From Gammaproteobacteria bacterium (lineage in GTDB: Bacteria > Pseudomonadota > Gammaproteobacteria > Nitrococcales > Nitrococcaceae), in contig JAUILK010000029.1 in the NCBI GenBank assembly GCA_030433275.1, positions 1 to 42,974 on the forward strand: DNA of 42,974 nt, written 5' to 3'. Positions 27,472-36,079 of this stretch are shown one piece after another (the first letter of the stretch is position 1; each line of letters begins with the position of its first letter). The notes under the pieces are model-generated. The model had not been told where the DNA came from and did no database searches. It was given only the letters and a program-made list of their open reading frames with translations. A program made the translations under genes and the position numbers.

Positions 27472-28938
27472 GTGGCTGACAGCCCGGACGATTCCCTCGC
27501 TGCCCGTCTCAAGCATTACGAACCGCAGCTACGGGTACGTGAACAAGGCAGTGTGATCTCCGTCGGCGACGGGATTGCCTGGGTACAAGGGCTGCCATCG
27601 GCCGGCATGGGCCAAGTACTGCGTTTCGCGGATGGCAGCCGGGGACTGGTATTCGAGCTTACTGAAGATCGTCTCGGCGCCATTTTGCTGGATGAAACCC
27701 CGCGCCTGGAAGCCGGTACACAGGCAGATCCCACATCCGGGCAACTCAGCGTGGGAGTAGGAGATGAATTGCTCGGCCGGGTGCTGGACCCACTGGGTCG
27801 ACCATTAGACGGCACACCGCCGCCCGAGACCCGAGTCACTCGCCCTCTGGACATTCGATCGGCACCGCTTTTAGCACGGGACTACGTACACAGGCCCCTG
27901 TATACGGGCACAAAAATCATCGATACCCTGCTCCCCATCGGCAAAGGGCAGCGTCAGTTGCTGATCGGCGATGAAGGTACCGGGCGTTCTGCCATTGCCC
28001 TGGACGCTGTGATTCACCAACGCGATCAAGGAGTTTTCTGCGTCTATTGTCTCATCGGCCAAAAACGCTCGACGACCCTGAGCATCTTAGAGACGCTGCG
28101 CGCCCGGGGAGCGCTGGAGTATACGGCGGTACTGGTAGCCGAAGCGAGCAACCTACCGGGCATGAAATATCTTGCCCCTTTCGCCGCCTGCGCCATTGCC
28201 GAAGCTTGGATGTACCGCGGCCATGACACCTTGGTGGTCTACGATGACCTCTCCACCCACGCCCGTGCTTATCGCGAGTTGTCGCTTCTGCTGCGCCGTC
28301 CGCCCGGTCGAGAAGCCTATCCGGGAGACATTTTCCACCTCCACGCACGCTTGCTAGAACGCTCCACGGCCCTCGGCACGACCGAAGGCGGCGGAAGCAT
28401 GACCGCGCTGCCCATCGTGGAAACACAACAAAACGAGGTCGCAGCATATATCCCCACCAACCTGATCTCTATTACCGATGGCCAGCTTTACTTGGACCGT
28501 AACCTTTTTGCAATGGGCTTCCGCCCCGCGATCGATGTCGCCCGCTCGGTTTCGCGTATCGGCGGTCAGGCCCAGCACGCTGCGGTCCGAGCCACCGCTG
28601 CACGATTGCGTCTGGACTACTTGCAGTTCCTTGAAATGGAGGTTTTTACCCGCTTCGGCACGCGCCTGGAAGCCTCGATGGAAGCTCGGCTCAAACGAGG
28701 CCGCATTTTGCGGGAGATCCTCAAACAAGAGCGCCTGAACCCATTACCCATCGAATTCGATCTCGCTTGGATGACAGCTTTCAACGCCGGTCTGCTCGAT
28801 GGCCTGGAGCCGAAGCAAGTCTCTGCCAGATTAGAGCGTTTGCTTGCGTCAGTGCGCCTGACTGAGCTGACCTTGGATGCGAGACCACAGGCCTGGCTGA
28901 CGGCAGTTCAAAGCTGGCTGGCGGAGGACCCGGCATGA
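27472..28938 (+). CDS. atpA: N-type F-ATPase subunit alpha
   Basis: The 488-residue protein has the alpha-subunit fold: beta-barrel domain with [11 protein letters not shown], nucleotide domain, and C-terminal helices. [23 protein letters not shown] carries the arginine finger region (the usual SVSRVGG). The P-loop reads GDEGTGRS (166-173) where GDxxTGKT/S is usual; the lysine is replaced by arginine (codon CGT). Alpha sites are non-catalytic, so the enzyme may work, but nucleotide binding at these sites is probably weakened. GTG start with GAGGTGG upstream; it overlaps gamma by four bases. Confidence 0.93.
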   Translation: MADSPDDSLAARLKHYEPQLRVREQGSVISVGDGIAWVQGLPSAGMGQVLRFADGSRGLVFELTEDRLGAILLDETPRLEAGTQADPTSGQLSVGVGDELLGRVLDPLGRPLDGTPPPETRVTRPLDIRSAPLLARDYVHRPLYTGTKIIDTLLPIGKGQRQLLIGDEGTGRSAIALDAVIHQRDQGVFCVYCLIGQKRSTTLSILETLRARGALEYTAVLVAEASNLPGMKYLAPFAACAIAEAWMYRGHDTLVVYDDLSTHARAYRELSLLLRRPPGREAYPGDIFHLHARLLERSTALGTTEGGGSMTALPIVETQQNEVAAYIPTNLISITDGQLYLDRNLFAMGFRPAIDVARSVSRIGGQAQHAAVRATAARLRLDYLQFLEMEVFTRFGTRLEASMEARLKRGRILREILKQERLNPLPIEFDLAWMTAFNAGLLDGLEPKQVSARLERLLASVRLTELTLDARPQAWLTAVQSWLAEDPA

Positions 28939-29759
28939 CCACCCGCCGCGAGCTCGACACACGCTTGCACACCCTGGGAGAGTTGGGCGAAATACTGGGA
29001 AGCTTGAAAAACTTAGCCCTGATCGAAACGCGGAAACTCGTGCGCCTGCAAGGCTATCAGGCCGAAATGGCCGCGACCATCAGCCGGGTTGTGGAAGACT
29101 TCCGACGTTACTACAGCGATATGCTACTACTGTCCGGATCGGCGCCGCTCGTATTGGCTGTTGGAAGTGGACGGGGCTTCGTGGGCGATTTCAACGAAAG
29201 GATCATCGCGGCGCTTCCTCCCAATGCAGCCGTACTGGCCATCGGACAACGTTTGTGCCGTCGTATGGAAGGTGATCCACGTTTGACAGATTCTTTGGAA
29301 GGGCCGCTGGTAGCGGAGGAAGTCGAACCGGTGCTATCCGCTCTGGTCAGATTATTGAGCCGCCTCAGCGAACACGGAGGACCGCCACGGCTGGAGGCCA
29401 TCCACCATACGCCGGGCAAAGCCAAGGTTCAGCACATCCCCCTCTTACCGCCTTATCGAGAGACGATTCCACCTTCTCCCGACGGCAACCCGCCCCGCCT
29501 GAATCTGAATCCAAGCGTCTTCTTCGGCGAACTGCTGGAACATTCTTTGTTTGCCTCGCTCCGTGCCGTTTTTCTCTCCTCGCTGATGGCAGAGAATGAA
29601 CGGCGAAGCCGACACCTCGAAAACGCCGAGCGACGTCTGGAGGAACAAAAGGCTGCTTTAGCCCTACGCCGGAAAACCCTCCGGCAGGAGGAGATCACCG
29701 AGGAGATCGAGATGATTCTGCTAAACGAAACAACCATCGGAACCCACGCAGAATCATGA
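28935..29759 (+). CDS. atpG: N-type F-ATPase subunit gamma
   Basis: The 274-residue protein has the two long terminal helices of the rotor shaft ([22 protein letters not shown] at the N-terminus; a charged [20 protein letters not shown] helix at the C-terminus) around a Rossmann-like domain ([16 protein letters not shown]). It is last in the operon. Conservation is low, as usual for N-type gammas. Confidence 0.88.
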   Translation: MTTRRELDTRLHTLGELGEILGSLKNLALIETRKLVRLQGYQAEMAATISRVVEDFRRYYSDMLLLSGSAPLVLAVGSGRGFVGDFNERIIAALPPNAAVLAIGQRLCRRMEGDPRLTDSLEGPLVAEEVEPVLSALVRLLSRLSEHGGPPRLEAIHHTPGKAKVQHIPLLPPYRETIPPSPDGNPPRLNLNPSVFFGELLEHSLFASLRAVFLSSLMAENERRSRHLENAERRLEEQKAALALRRKTLRQEEITEEIEMILLNETTIGTHAES

Positions 29760-29772
29760 GCAGGAGGCGCGC

Positions 29773-30018
29773 ATGCAGCAACCGCCAATAAGTGTGCACT
29801 CTAGATTCGAGCCCCGAGTGATCGCCGTAGGGTGCGATGCCGTCGACACAAGCCGCTCGGAATCTCCAGAGCTCCATGAAAACATTCGCAAAATCCCGGC
29901 AGCGGCACCGACCCTCGATCCAATCCATCAAATGCCAGGACTTAAACACCTTGGGCGACACACGCCTCGCTTTTTAAGATCTTTCAATTCAGGCTCTTTT
30001 CATCAGGATTTTCACTGA
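29773..30018 (+). CDS. Small hypothetical protein after atpG
   Basis: An 81-codon frame follows atpG by 13 bp and has a strong AGGAGG five bases before its ATG. The product is hydrophilic and His/Pro-rich, with no membrane helix or domain I recognise. The ribosome site is the only positive evidence; the sequence may be the remnant of another gene. The gap to the exporter adaptor (to 30058) holds nothing else. Confidence 0.35.
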   Translation: MQQPPISVHSRFEPRVIAVGCDAVDTSRSESPELHENIRKIPAAAPTLDPIHQMPGLKHLGRHTPRFLRSFNSGSFHQDFH

Positions 30019-30058
30019 CACACCACAGCGTGTGGTTGAGCAAGACGACAATCGACTC

Positions 30059-31198
30059 ATGAGTTATCGTCGCATCGTTGCACTCGCCGCCGGGGTACTG
30101 GCTGTGGCGGCAGCCGCATGGTACTGGGGCCGCCCCGAGCTACCGGAAGTACGCGTAGCACGCGTTGAGCGCGGAAATGTAGAAAAGACGGTAGCCAATA
30201 CGCGGGCGGGGACAGTCAAGGCCATCCGACGCGGGCGTATCTCGCCGAGCACGAGCGGTCAGGTAGTCCATCTTCCTATTCGAGAAGGCCTGCATGTGAA
30301 AGCCGGGGAATTGCTGCTGGAGCTTTGGAACGACGACGTGCGTGCCGAGCTCGCGGTCGCTCGCGCAAATACCAAAGCGGCCAATGCCCGTGCCGATCAG
30401 ACCTGTATTCAGGCACACTGGGCACAGCGGGAGGCCGGCCGGCTACGCCGGCTGCACAAGCAGGGCTCCGTCGCCGAGGAGGCCAGGGATCGTGCCGTCG
30501 CCGAGGAAGAAACAGCAACCGCTGGTTGCCGCGCAGCGCGGGCAGAGACCCTGATGGCGCGCCACAAAGTGGCGGCAGCCGCGGCCGCTCTGGCACGCAC
30601 CCGGCTGTTTGCCCCTTTTGCCGGTGTGGTGGCAGAGGTCAATGCCGAGCTTGGCGAGATCGTCACCCCCTCCCCCATCGGAATACCGACGCCGCCAGCC
30701 GTCGACCTGATCGATACCGAGACTCTGCTGGTCAGCGCTCCCATCGACGAGGTGGATGCCTCGGCCGTTCGCGTTGGCATGCCAGCCCGTATAAGCCTGG
30801 ACGCGTTTCCAGGCGAGACCTTCCGGGGGACTGTGACCCGGTTAGCCCCCTATGTGCTGGATGTGGAAAAGCAAGCGAGAACGGTGGAGGTGGAGATCAC
30901 TTTTGCTGCAAACACCACGGATGATCGCCTTCTGCCCGGCTACAGCGCGGATGCAGAGATCATCGTGGAGGTGGCTGAAAATGTGCTGCGACTCCCTAGC
31001 GAAGCGTTGTTGGACGACAAGCGGGTCCTCATCGTCAATGACGACAACATGGTCGAGGCACAAACCGTGACATCCGGTATCCGCAACTGGGATTTTACGG
31101 CGGTGCTCGAAGGCCTCGAGGAAGGCGATCGGGTGATCGTCTCGGCAAACCGCGCCGCGCTCACCCCAGGTACGACCGTACGGGTTGTCCGGGAGTAG
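30059..31198 (+). CDS. Membrane fusion protein of a MacB-like ABC exporter
   Basis: The 379-residue protein has an N-terminal membrane anchor (RIVALAAGVLAVAAAAWYW), a lipoyl half-motif (SGQVVHLPIREGLHVKAGEL), a helical hairpin rich in Ala/Arg/Glu (about 95-170), the second lipoyl half (ARTRLFAPFAGVVAEV), and a beta-barrel (SAPIDEVDASAVRVGMPARI). It bridges inner-membrane ABC permeases to an outer-membrane channel. ATG 30059 (MSYRRIV) is preferred over GTG 30032. The three following genes form one operon with it. Confidence 0.9.
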   Translation: MSYRRIVALAAGVLAVAAAAWYWGRPELPEVRVARVERGNVEKTVANTRAGTVKAIRRGRISPSTSGQVVHLPIREGLHVKAGELLLELWNDDVRAELAVARANTKAANARADQTCIQAHWAQREAGRLRRLHKQGSVAEEARDRAVAEEETATAGCRAARAETLMARHKVAAAAAALARTRLFAPFAGVVAEVNAELGEIVTPSPIGIPTPPAVDLIDTETLLVSAPIDEVDASAVRVGMPARISLDAFPGETFRGTVTRLAPYVLDVEKQARTVEVEITFAANTTDDRLLPGYSADAEIIVEVAENVLRLPSEALLDDKRVLIVNDDNMVEAQTVTSGIRNWDFTAVLEGLEEGDRVIVSANRAALTPGTTVRVVRE

Positions 31199-31203
31199 CC
31201 GTA

Positions 31204-31887
31204 ATGATCGAGCTCGCCGGAGTGCAGCGTGACTTCGTCGTCGGCGGAGAGAAGGTATGCGCGTTGAGCGGGTTGGATCTGATTATCGATGAGGGTGAAT
31301 ACATTTCCATCATGGGACCGTCGGGCTCCGGAAAATCCACTCTGTTGCACATTCTCGGGCTCTTGGATCGCCCGACACAGGGGCTCTACCGAATGGATGG
31401 ACTGAACATGGCCGACCTGAACGACGAGCAACGCGCCCGCATGCGAGGCGAGAAAATTGGATTCGTATTCCAATATTTTCACCTCATCCCGCGGCTTAGC
31501 GCCGCAGAAAACGTCGAACTGCCGCTCATGCTTGCCGGCGCCGAGCCGGGCAAACGACGCCGGCGCGTCGAAGCGGTACTGGCGGCAACAGGCCTTACCG
31601 ATCGTGCCCGACACCTGCCCAGTCAGCTTTCCGCCGGACAGCGCCAACGCATCGCCATTGCCCGGGCGACCGTGACCGAGCCCACCGTCTTACTGGCCGA
31701 TGAGCCAACGGGCAATCTCGATCGGGTCACAGGGGCGGAAGTAATCAAGCTGCTGGAAGAGCTCAATACACGGGGCATTACCCTGATCCTGGTGACCCAC
31801 GATCCGGAGATCGGCCGGCGCGCGACACGACGAATACGATTGGTCGACGGGCGAATCGCCCAAGACGACCGTAAGGTGGACACTTGA
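31204..31887 (+). CDS. ABC exporter ATPase (MacB/LolD type)
   Basis: The 227-residue ATPase has Walker A GPSGSGKST, Q-loop FVFQYFHLIPRLSAAENVELP (the hallmark of the LolD/MacB group), signature LSAGQRQRIAIAR, Walker B VLLADEPTGNLD and VTHDPE. The signature has Ala in place of the first Gly, which still occurs in working members. It powers a mechanotransmission-type exporter with the two permeases downstream. It follows the adaptor by five bases. Confidence 0.92.
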   Translation: MIELAGVQRDFVVGGEKVCALSGLDLIIDEGEYISIMGPSGSGKSTLLHILGLLDRPTQGLYRMDGLNMADLNDEQRARMRGEKIGFVFQYFHLIPRLSAAENVELPLMLAGAEPGKRRRRVEAVLAATGLTDRARHLPSQLSAGQRQRIAIARATVTEPTVLLADEPTGNLDRVTGAEVIKLLEELNTRGITLILVTHDPEIGRRATRRIRLVDGRIAQDDRKVDT

Positions 31888-33092
31888 GATGGCTCGATAG
31901 CATCGGTTTCGCTTGGCGCGCAGTCATGGGTTCCCGCAGCCGATCCGTGCTGATGCTCGCCGCCATAGCTATCGGGGTTGCCGCAGTCGTAGTATTGACC
32001 GGCTTAGGGGAGGGGGCCAGGCGCTATATCACCGGCGAGTTCGCCGCGCTCGGCACCAATCTGCTCATTGTGCTGCCAGGGCGCAACGAAACCACAGGCG
32101 GTGCCCCGCCCCTGCTCGGGGCCACCCCCCGAGACCTTACGATCACCGATGCTATGGCGCTGAGCCGCAGCCGCCACGTGAAGCGCATCGCGCCCATCAA
32201 CGTGGGCGAGGCAACACTTTCCCATGGCAATCTCAGTCGCGATATCACGGTGCTGGGAACGACCTCCGCCTACCAAGACGTCCGGAAGTTGAACATCGCA
32301 CAGGGTCGCTTCCTACCCGAAGAGGATATCGCGCGGCCAAGCCCGATTGCCGTATTAGGCACGACGGTACAGCACGAACTCTTCGGTGACGGAGCAGCTC
32401 TCGGCCAGTGGGTCCGCCTAGGCGACCGGCGCTTGCGCGTCATTGGGATCTGTGCGCAGCGTGGCCAGTCTCTTGGGGTTGACATGGACGACATAGCGAT
32501 CGTACCGGTGACAGTCGCCCAGGCTCTTTTCGACACACCCTCGCTCTTCCGAATTCTAGTCCAGGTGCGCAGCCGCGAAGAGATCCCGCCGGCACAGGCC
32601 GACGTGCTACGGATCATAAGTGAACGCCACGAAGGCGAGGAAGACGTCACTGTGATCACCCAGAACTCTGTGCTCGTCGCTTTCGACCGCATTCTCGGCA
32701 GCGTGACGCTCGCAGTGGCCGGCATCGCCGGCATCAGTCTCGTAGTGGCGGGAGTCCTCGTCATGAACGTCATGCTGGTCGCAGTAACCCAGCGCACGGC
32801 CGAGATCGGTCTCCTGCGGGCCCTTGGCGCTTCATCCACCCAGATTATGGTGCTCTTTCTCGGCGAGGCATTGCTTCTGGCTAGCCTCGGAGTGCTAGGA
32901 GGTGCAGTGCTTGGGGTATTGGGAAACTGGCTGATTCACCTGGCTTTTCCGATTCTCCAGCCCCTGCCTCCGCTTTGGGTGTTGCTCGCAGCCGGTGGGG
33001 TTGCGCTGCTCACCACCGTACTGTTCGCCTGGCTGCCGGCCCGTCGGGCTGCGGCCCTGGACCCGATCGCGGCACTGTCTGGACGCCGATGA
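31884..33092 (+). CDS. MacB-like ABC permease (FtsX/DUF214), first copy
   Basis: The 402-residue protein has the MacB permease plan: one N-terminal helix (about 15-35; SRSVLMLAAIAIGVAAVVVL), a large periplasmic MacB-PCD domain (about 45-265), and three C-terminal helices. The junction motif QRTAEIGLLRALGASSTQIM is the coupling region. TTG start overlaps the ATPase stop (TTGA). Unlike MacB, the ATPase is a separate protein, and a second, different permease follows, so a heterodimer is likely. Confidence 0.9.
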   Translation: MRWLDSIGFAWRAVMGSRSRSVLMLAAIAIGVAAVVVLTGLGEGARRYITGEFAALGTNLLIVLPGRNETTGGAPPLLGATPRDLTITDAMALSRSRHVKRIAPINVGEATLSHGNLSRDITVLGTTSAYQDVRKLNIAQGRFLPEEDIARPSPIAVLGTTVQHELFGDGAALGQWVRLGDRRLRVIGICAQRGQSLGVDMDDIAIVPVTVAQALFDTPSLFRILVQVRSREEIPPAQADVLRIISERHEGEEDVTVITQNSVLVAFDRILGSVTLAVAGIAGISLVVAGVLVMNVMLVAVTQRTAEIGLLRALGASSTQIMVLFLGEALLLASLGVLGGAVLGVLGNWLIHLAFPILQPLPPLWVLLAAGGVALLTTVLFAWLPARRAAALDPIAALSGRR

Positions 33093-34288
33093 CCGTAGCC
33101 GACTACTTATGGCTTACATGGCGCAGCGTACGGGCGCTGTGGCTGCGGAGCCTGCTCACAGGGTTGGGGATCGCCATTGGAACCGCCGCCGTCATCTTGC
33201 TCACCTCTCTGGGCGAGGGCCTGAACCGATTCGTGTTGGCGGAATTCAGCCAATTCGGCACCAACATCATCGCCGTGAACCCGGGACGGCAATCAACCTA
33301 TGGCGCCTCCATTGGCATCTTCGGCACCGTTCGACCGCTTACGATCGAGGACGCCGAGTCCCTGCGCCGCATTCCTCAGATCCAGGCAAGCATGGGACTC
33401 ATTCAAGGCAACGCCGAGGTGGAAGCGGCGCACCGGTCTCGGCGTACGACAGTACTCGGCGTCGGTCCCGACATGCCGCGAATTTTCTCCTTCGAACCGG
33501 AGCTCGGGCGTTTCCTTCCCCCCGACAAACCCCAGGTGGCACGGCCCTTTGCCGTGTTGGGCAGCAAAGTGCACCATGAACTCTTCAACGAATACGCGCC
33601 TCTGGGAGAAAAGATCCGCATTGCCGGCAATCGGTTTCGTGTAGTTGGAGTAATGGAAAGCAAAGGCCAGATCCTCGGTTTCGATATGGACGACGTGGTC
33701 TACATCCCAACCGCACGGGCCCTGGAACTCTTCAACCGTGAGGGGCTAATGGAAATCGACGCCCTCTACAACAAAAGCGCCTCGGCCCAGGACATCGCAG
33801 AGGCCGTCGGCGCGACACTCACGGCACGGCACGGGCGTCGGGACTTCACAATTACCACGCAGGAAGAGATGCTCTCCACCCTCGGCTCGGTGCTCGACGT
33901 GCTCACTTTCGCCGTCGGTGCGCTCGGCGGCATTTCCCTGTGCGTCGGAGCGATCGGCATACTGACCATCATGACCATCGCCGTACGGGAGCGAACAGCC
34001 GAAATCGGGCTGCTGCGCGCTCTAGGTGCGCGCCGTCGGCAAATCCTGGCATTATTCCTGGGTGAAGCCATGGTAGTGGCCGCCTTGGGCGGAGCAACCG
34101 GACTCGTGCTGGGTGCCGGTGGAGGGCAGCTTCTACGGTTGGCCGTACCGGCTTTGCCTGTGCACACTCCGTGGGAGTTCGCGGCCACCGCATTGGCCAT
34201 CTCGAGTTTTATCGGCTTGATAGCCGGCGCATTGCCCGCATACCGCGCCGCAGGCTTGGATCCGGTAGCGGCGCTGCGTGCCGAGTGA
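33089..34288 (+). CDS. MacB-like ABC permease (FtsX/DUF214), second copy
   Basis: The 399-residue protein repeats the plan of the first permease (N-terminal helix, periplasmic domain, three C-terminal helices with RERTAEIGLLRALGARRRQIL). The opening LLTGLGIAIGTAAVILLTSLGEGLNRF is close to that of its partner. ATG 33089 overlaps the previous stop (ATGA). Together with the first copy it probably forms the heterodimeric membrane part of an exporter; cargo may be a drug, peptide or lipid. A longer upstream frame lies inside the first permease and is rejected. Confidence 0.9.
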   Translation: MTVADYLWLTWRSVRALWLRSLLTGLGIAIGTAAVILLTSLGEGLNRFVLAEFSQFGTNIIAVNPGRQSTYGASIGIFGTVRPLTIEDAESLRRIPQIQASMGLIQGNAEVEAAHRSRRTTVLGVGPDMPRIFSFEPELGRFLPPDKPQVARPFAVLGSKVHHELFNEYAPLGEKIRIAGNRFRVVGVMESKGQILGFDMDDVVYIPTARALELFNREGLMEIDALYNKSASAQDIAEAVGATLTARHGRRDFTITTQEEMLSTLGSVLDVLTFAVGALGGISLCVGAIGILTIMTIAVRERTAEIGLLRALGARRRQILALFLGEAMVVAALGGATGLVLGAGGGQLLRLAVPALPVHTPWEFAATALAISSFIGLIAGALPAYRAAGLDPVAALRAE

Positions 34289-34350
34289 TTGAAAATGATC
34301 GAATTCCCAAAAGCCTTCTCCCACCCAGACGATCCCGAATACGAAAACGC

Positions 34351-34940
34351 TTACGCCGGTCCATTCATATGCTGCAGAAACCACGCGCAGGCCAGATCGG
34401 AGACCCGTTCAAGCGCCCCTCGCTCCTCGAACAAGTGCGTCGCACCGGAAACGATCTCAATCTTCACGACGCTGCGCATAAGGCTCGCCGCATGCCGGTT
34501 GAGCTCGATTACCGCAAAATCGCGCCCACCTATGATCAGAAGTGTAGGGGCCTGCACCTTGGGTAGATACTGTTGCGCCAAATCGGGACGGCCGCCCCTG
34601 TGCTGGCACCGAAATAGCCAAGCGGCAGAGCGCCAATAACCGGCTGCTCGGCAAGCCAGTCACTCGCCGGAACGAGCCGCTTGGCTAACCGTGGGATATC
34701 GAAACGGTATTCACGGGTCACCTCGTCGAGCGGCTCTTCCTCCTCTGTCAGCAAATCCAGGAGGATGGTGGCCAGTCCGTTGTCCACCAGACGGCTGGCC
34801 ACCGCACGATTACGCGGGCTCAATCGACTGCTCCCGCTGCCGTGGGCGAACATCACCACACCGGCCGACTTGATAGGAGGGAGTGTGAGATCGGCGTGCA
34901 AGCGGATGCCTTCCATTGCGATAACAACAGGCCCCGGCAC
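34351..34940 (-). pseudogene. Dienelactone-hydrolase-like alpha/beta hydrolase, disrupted
   Basis: The minus strand encodes an alpha/beta hydrolase in two frames. The first part has VVMFAHGSGSSRLSPRNRAV and the nucleophile-elbow region LGYFGASTGAAV. It is lost by a frame change at about 34575-34590, and the rest continues in another frame as DLAQQYLPKVQAPTLLIIGG, then IVSGATHLFEE with the catalytic histidine. About 20 residues normally found between these parts are missing, so a deletion not divisible by three occurred. Start is GTG near 34940 or ATG 34916. The plus-strand gene before it (permease) converges on it. Confidence 0.75.
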
Positions 34941-34968
34941 GCCGCAACCCTGAGCGGATGCCCCTGAG

Positions 34969-35535
34969 TCAGCCGACGATGTGATGCTTGCCCACGACAT
35001 GAACCGTGCTCGCGACAGGGCCGTCTTCACCTTCGACTTCAGCAAAGCGCACCTCGTCACCGACCTCCAACTCGTCAAAATCAAAATCGACAACACTGTT
35101 ACGAGTGAACCGGATCGCTCGCCCGTTCGGAGTCTCGATGACGCCGTAGTTTGCCGCCGGCATGATTTCCCGAATCCGGCCATGGGGTGGCGTCTCATGA
35201 TATTTGAGATCATCGCGGCGCTTGCGCGCGTGGTCCCCGAGCTGCCGGGTAATCTCATCGAACGCATCGCGGATAGTCACATAGACATCCTTGTGCGCCT
35301 GGTGCTGGGCCGGCTCGCGATTGACGACCAGCTCCGCCCCCGGAACCCTCAGATCAATACGCACGTGATAGAGATTACCCTTGTGGTGATGGCAATGATG
35401 CGCCTCGACGACGATGCGGCAACTCATGATGCGATCGAAATAACGCTCGAGCTTCGCCGCCTCTTCATGCACTCGGCCTTCGAGCACCGGGGAGTGATCC
35501 ATATTGCGAAACGTAACCTGCACGGGAACTTGCAT
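34969..35535 (-). CDS. Ribosome hibernation factor (HPF/RaiA) fused to a cold-shock domain
   Basis: The 188-residue protein has an N-terminal HPF/RaiA domain (about 1-110; VPVQVTFRNMDHSPVLEGRV, then CRIVVEAHHCHHHKGNLYHV) that binds the 30S decoding region. A C-terminal cold-shock-type OB fold follows (about 120-180; NYGVIETPNGRAIRFTRNSV and DELEVGDEVRFAE). It likely protects or stalls ribosomes in starvation. ATG 35535 has AGGAGAGG upstream; the frame extends further but without a ribosome site. The cold-shock tail replaces the usual long-HPF dimerisation domain, so it may contact RNA rather than dimerise ribosomes. Confidence 0.9.
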   Translation of the reverse strand: MQVPVQVTFRNMDHSPVLEGRVHEEAAKLERYFDRIMSCRIVVEAHHCHHHKGNLYHVRIDLRVPGAELVVNREPAQHQAHKDVYVTIRDAFDEITRQLGDHARKRRDDLKYHETPPHGRIREIMPAANYGVIETPNGRAIRFTRNSVVDFDFDELEVGDEVRFAEVEGEDGPVASTVHVVGKHHIVG

Positions 35536-36079
35536 TGTCCTCTCCTTTACCTCAAGGGACCGCCTAGCCAACGAACCAGTCCTCCACAAGGCCCGCTATG
35601 GCCGCACGCACTCGATCTACCAAAACTATAGCAACTCCAACCGGAACCCCGTTGACATGCGTCAACGCGACGGTGCTCTCGCTACCGATCACCGTGCACG
35701 ATGTTGGCAAATAACGGGCCCATGAGCATTTTGCACCGGCGTTTCGAGGCAGACAGTCCAGACGGACCTGGCACAAGGCCTGCCCATGCAGGCTTGCCGA
35801 CTCCGATGTCAAAAGACAGCGGCAGTGATGGCGCCGCATGCACACATCGTTGATCTTGAGACCAACATCACCACCCACTCGTATGCTTGGCCCGAGAGAA
35901 TCAAGTACCGTATGCGTGCGGACAACGTCCCTTGCCTGCGTGCCTAGAGTGCGTTCTGAGCTATGCTGAGCTCCTCCGCTATAAATGTTGCACGAGCGAA
36001 AACCGGTTTCAGGCACTTACATCAATCTTTATTCACGCGAACCAGGATACGCTGACGACATATGGATTGGAGGCATCCG
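35536..36079. other. Intergenic region between hpf and the GH65 fusion gene
   Basis: No gene is supported here. A perfect inverted repeat, GTTGAC-ATGC-GTCAAC, is at 35651-35666, 116 bp before the hpf start, and may be an operator. A -10-like TATAAA (35980-35985) faces the GH65 gene but lacks a convincing -35. The hpf and GH65 genes diverge from this region. Confidence 0.45.
35651..35666. repeat. Perfect inverted repeat upstream of hpf
   Basis: GTTGAC and GTCAAC are separated by four bases (ATGC). The half-site contains TTGAC, so it could overlap a promoter -35 in either direction. A regulator-binding site is plausible, but no matching regulator gene is nearby. Confidence 0.4.

Noticed and set aside
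34295-34639. Plus-strand frame opening MIEFPKAFSHPDD after the second permease
   Set aside because: The first 20 residues look protein-like, but the frame then runs antisense to the hydrolase pseudogene and matches no family I know.
35769-35783. Sigma-54-like promoter TGGCAC-N5-CTGC
   Set aside because: One mismatch in the -12 element, nearly 300 bp from the GH65 gene, and no enhancer-binding regulator or other support in the window.
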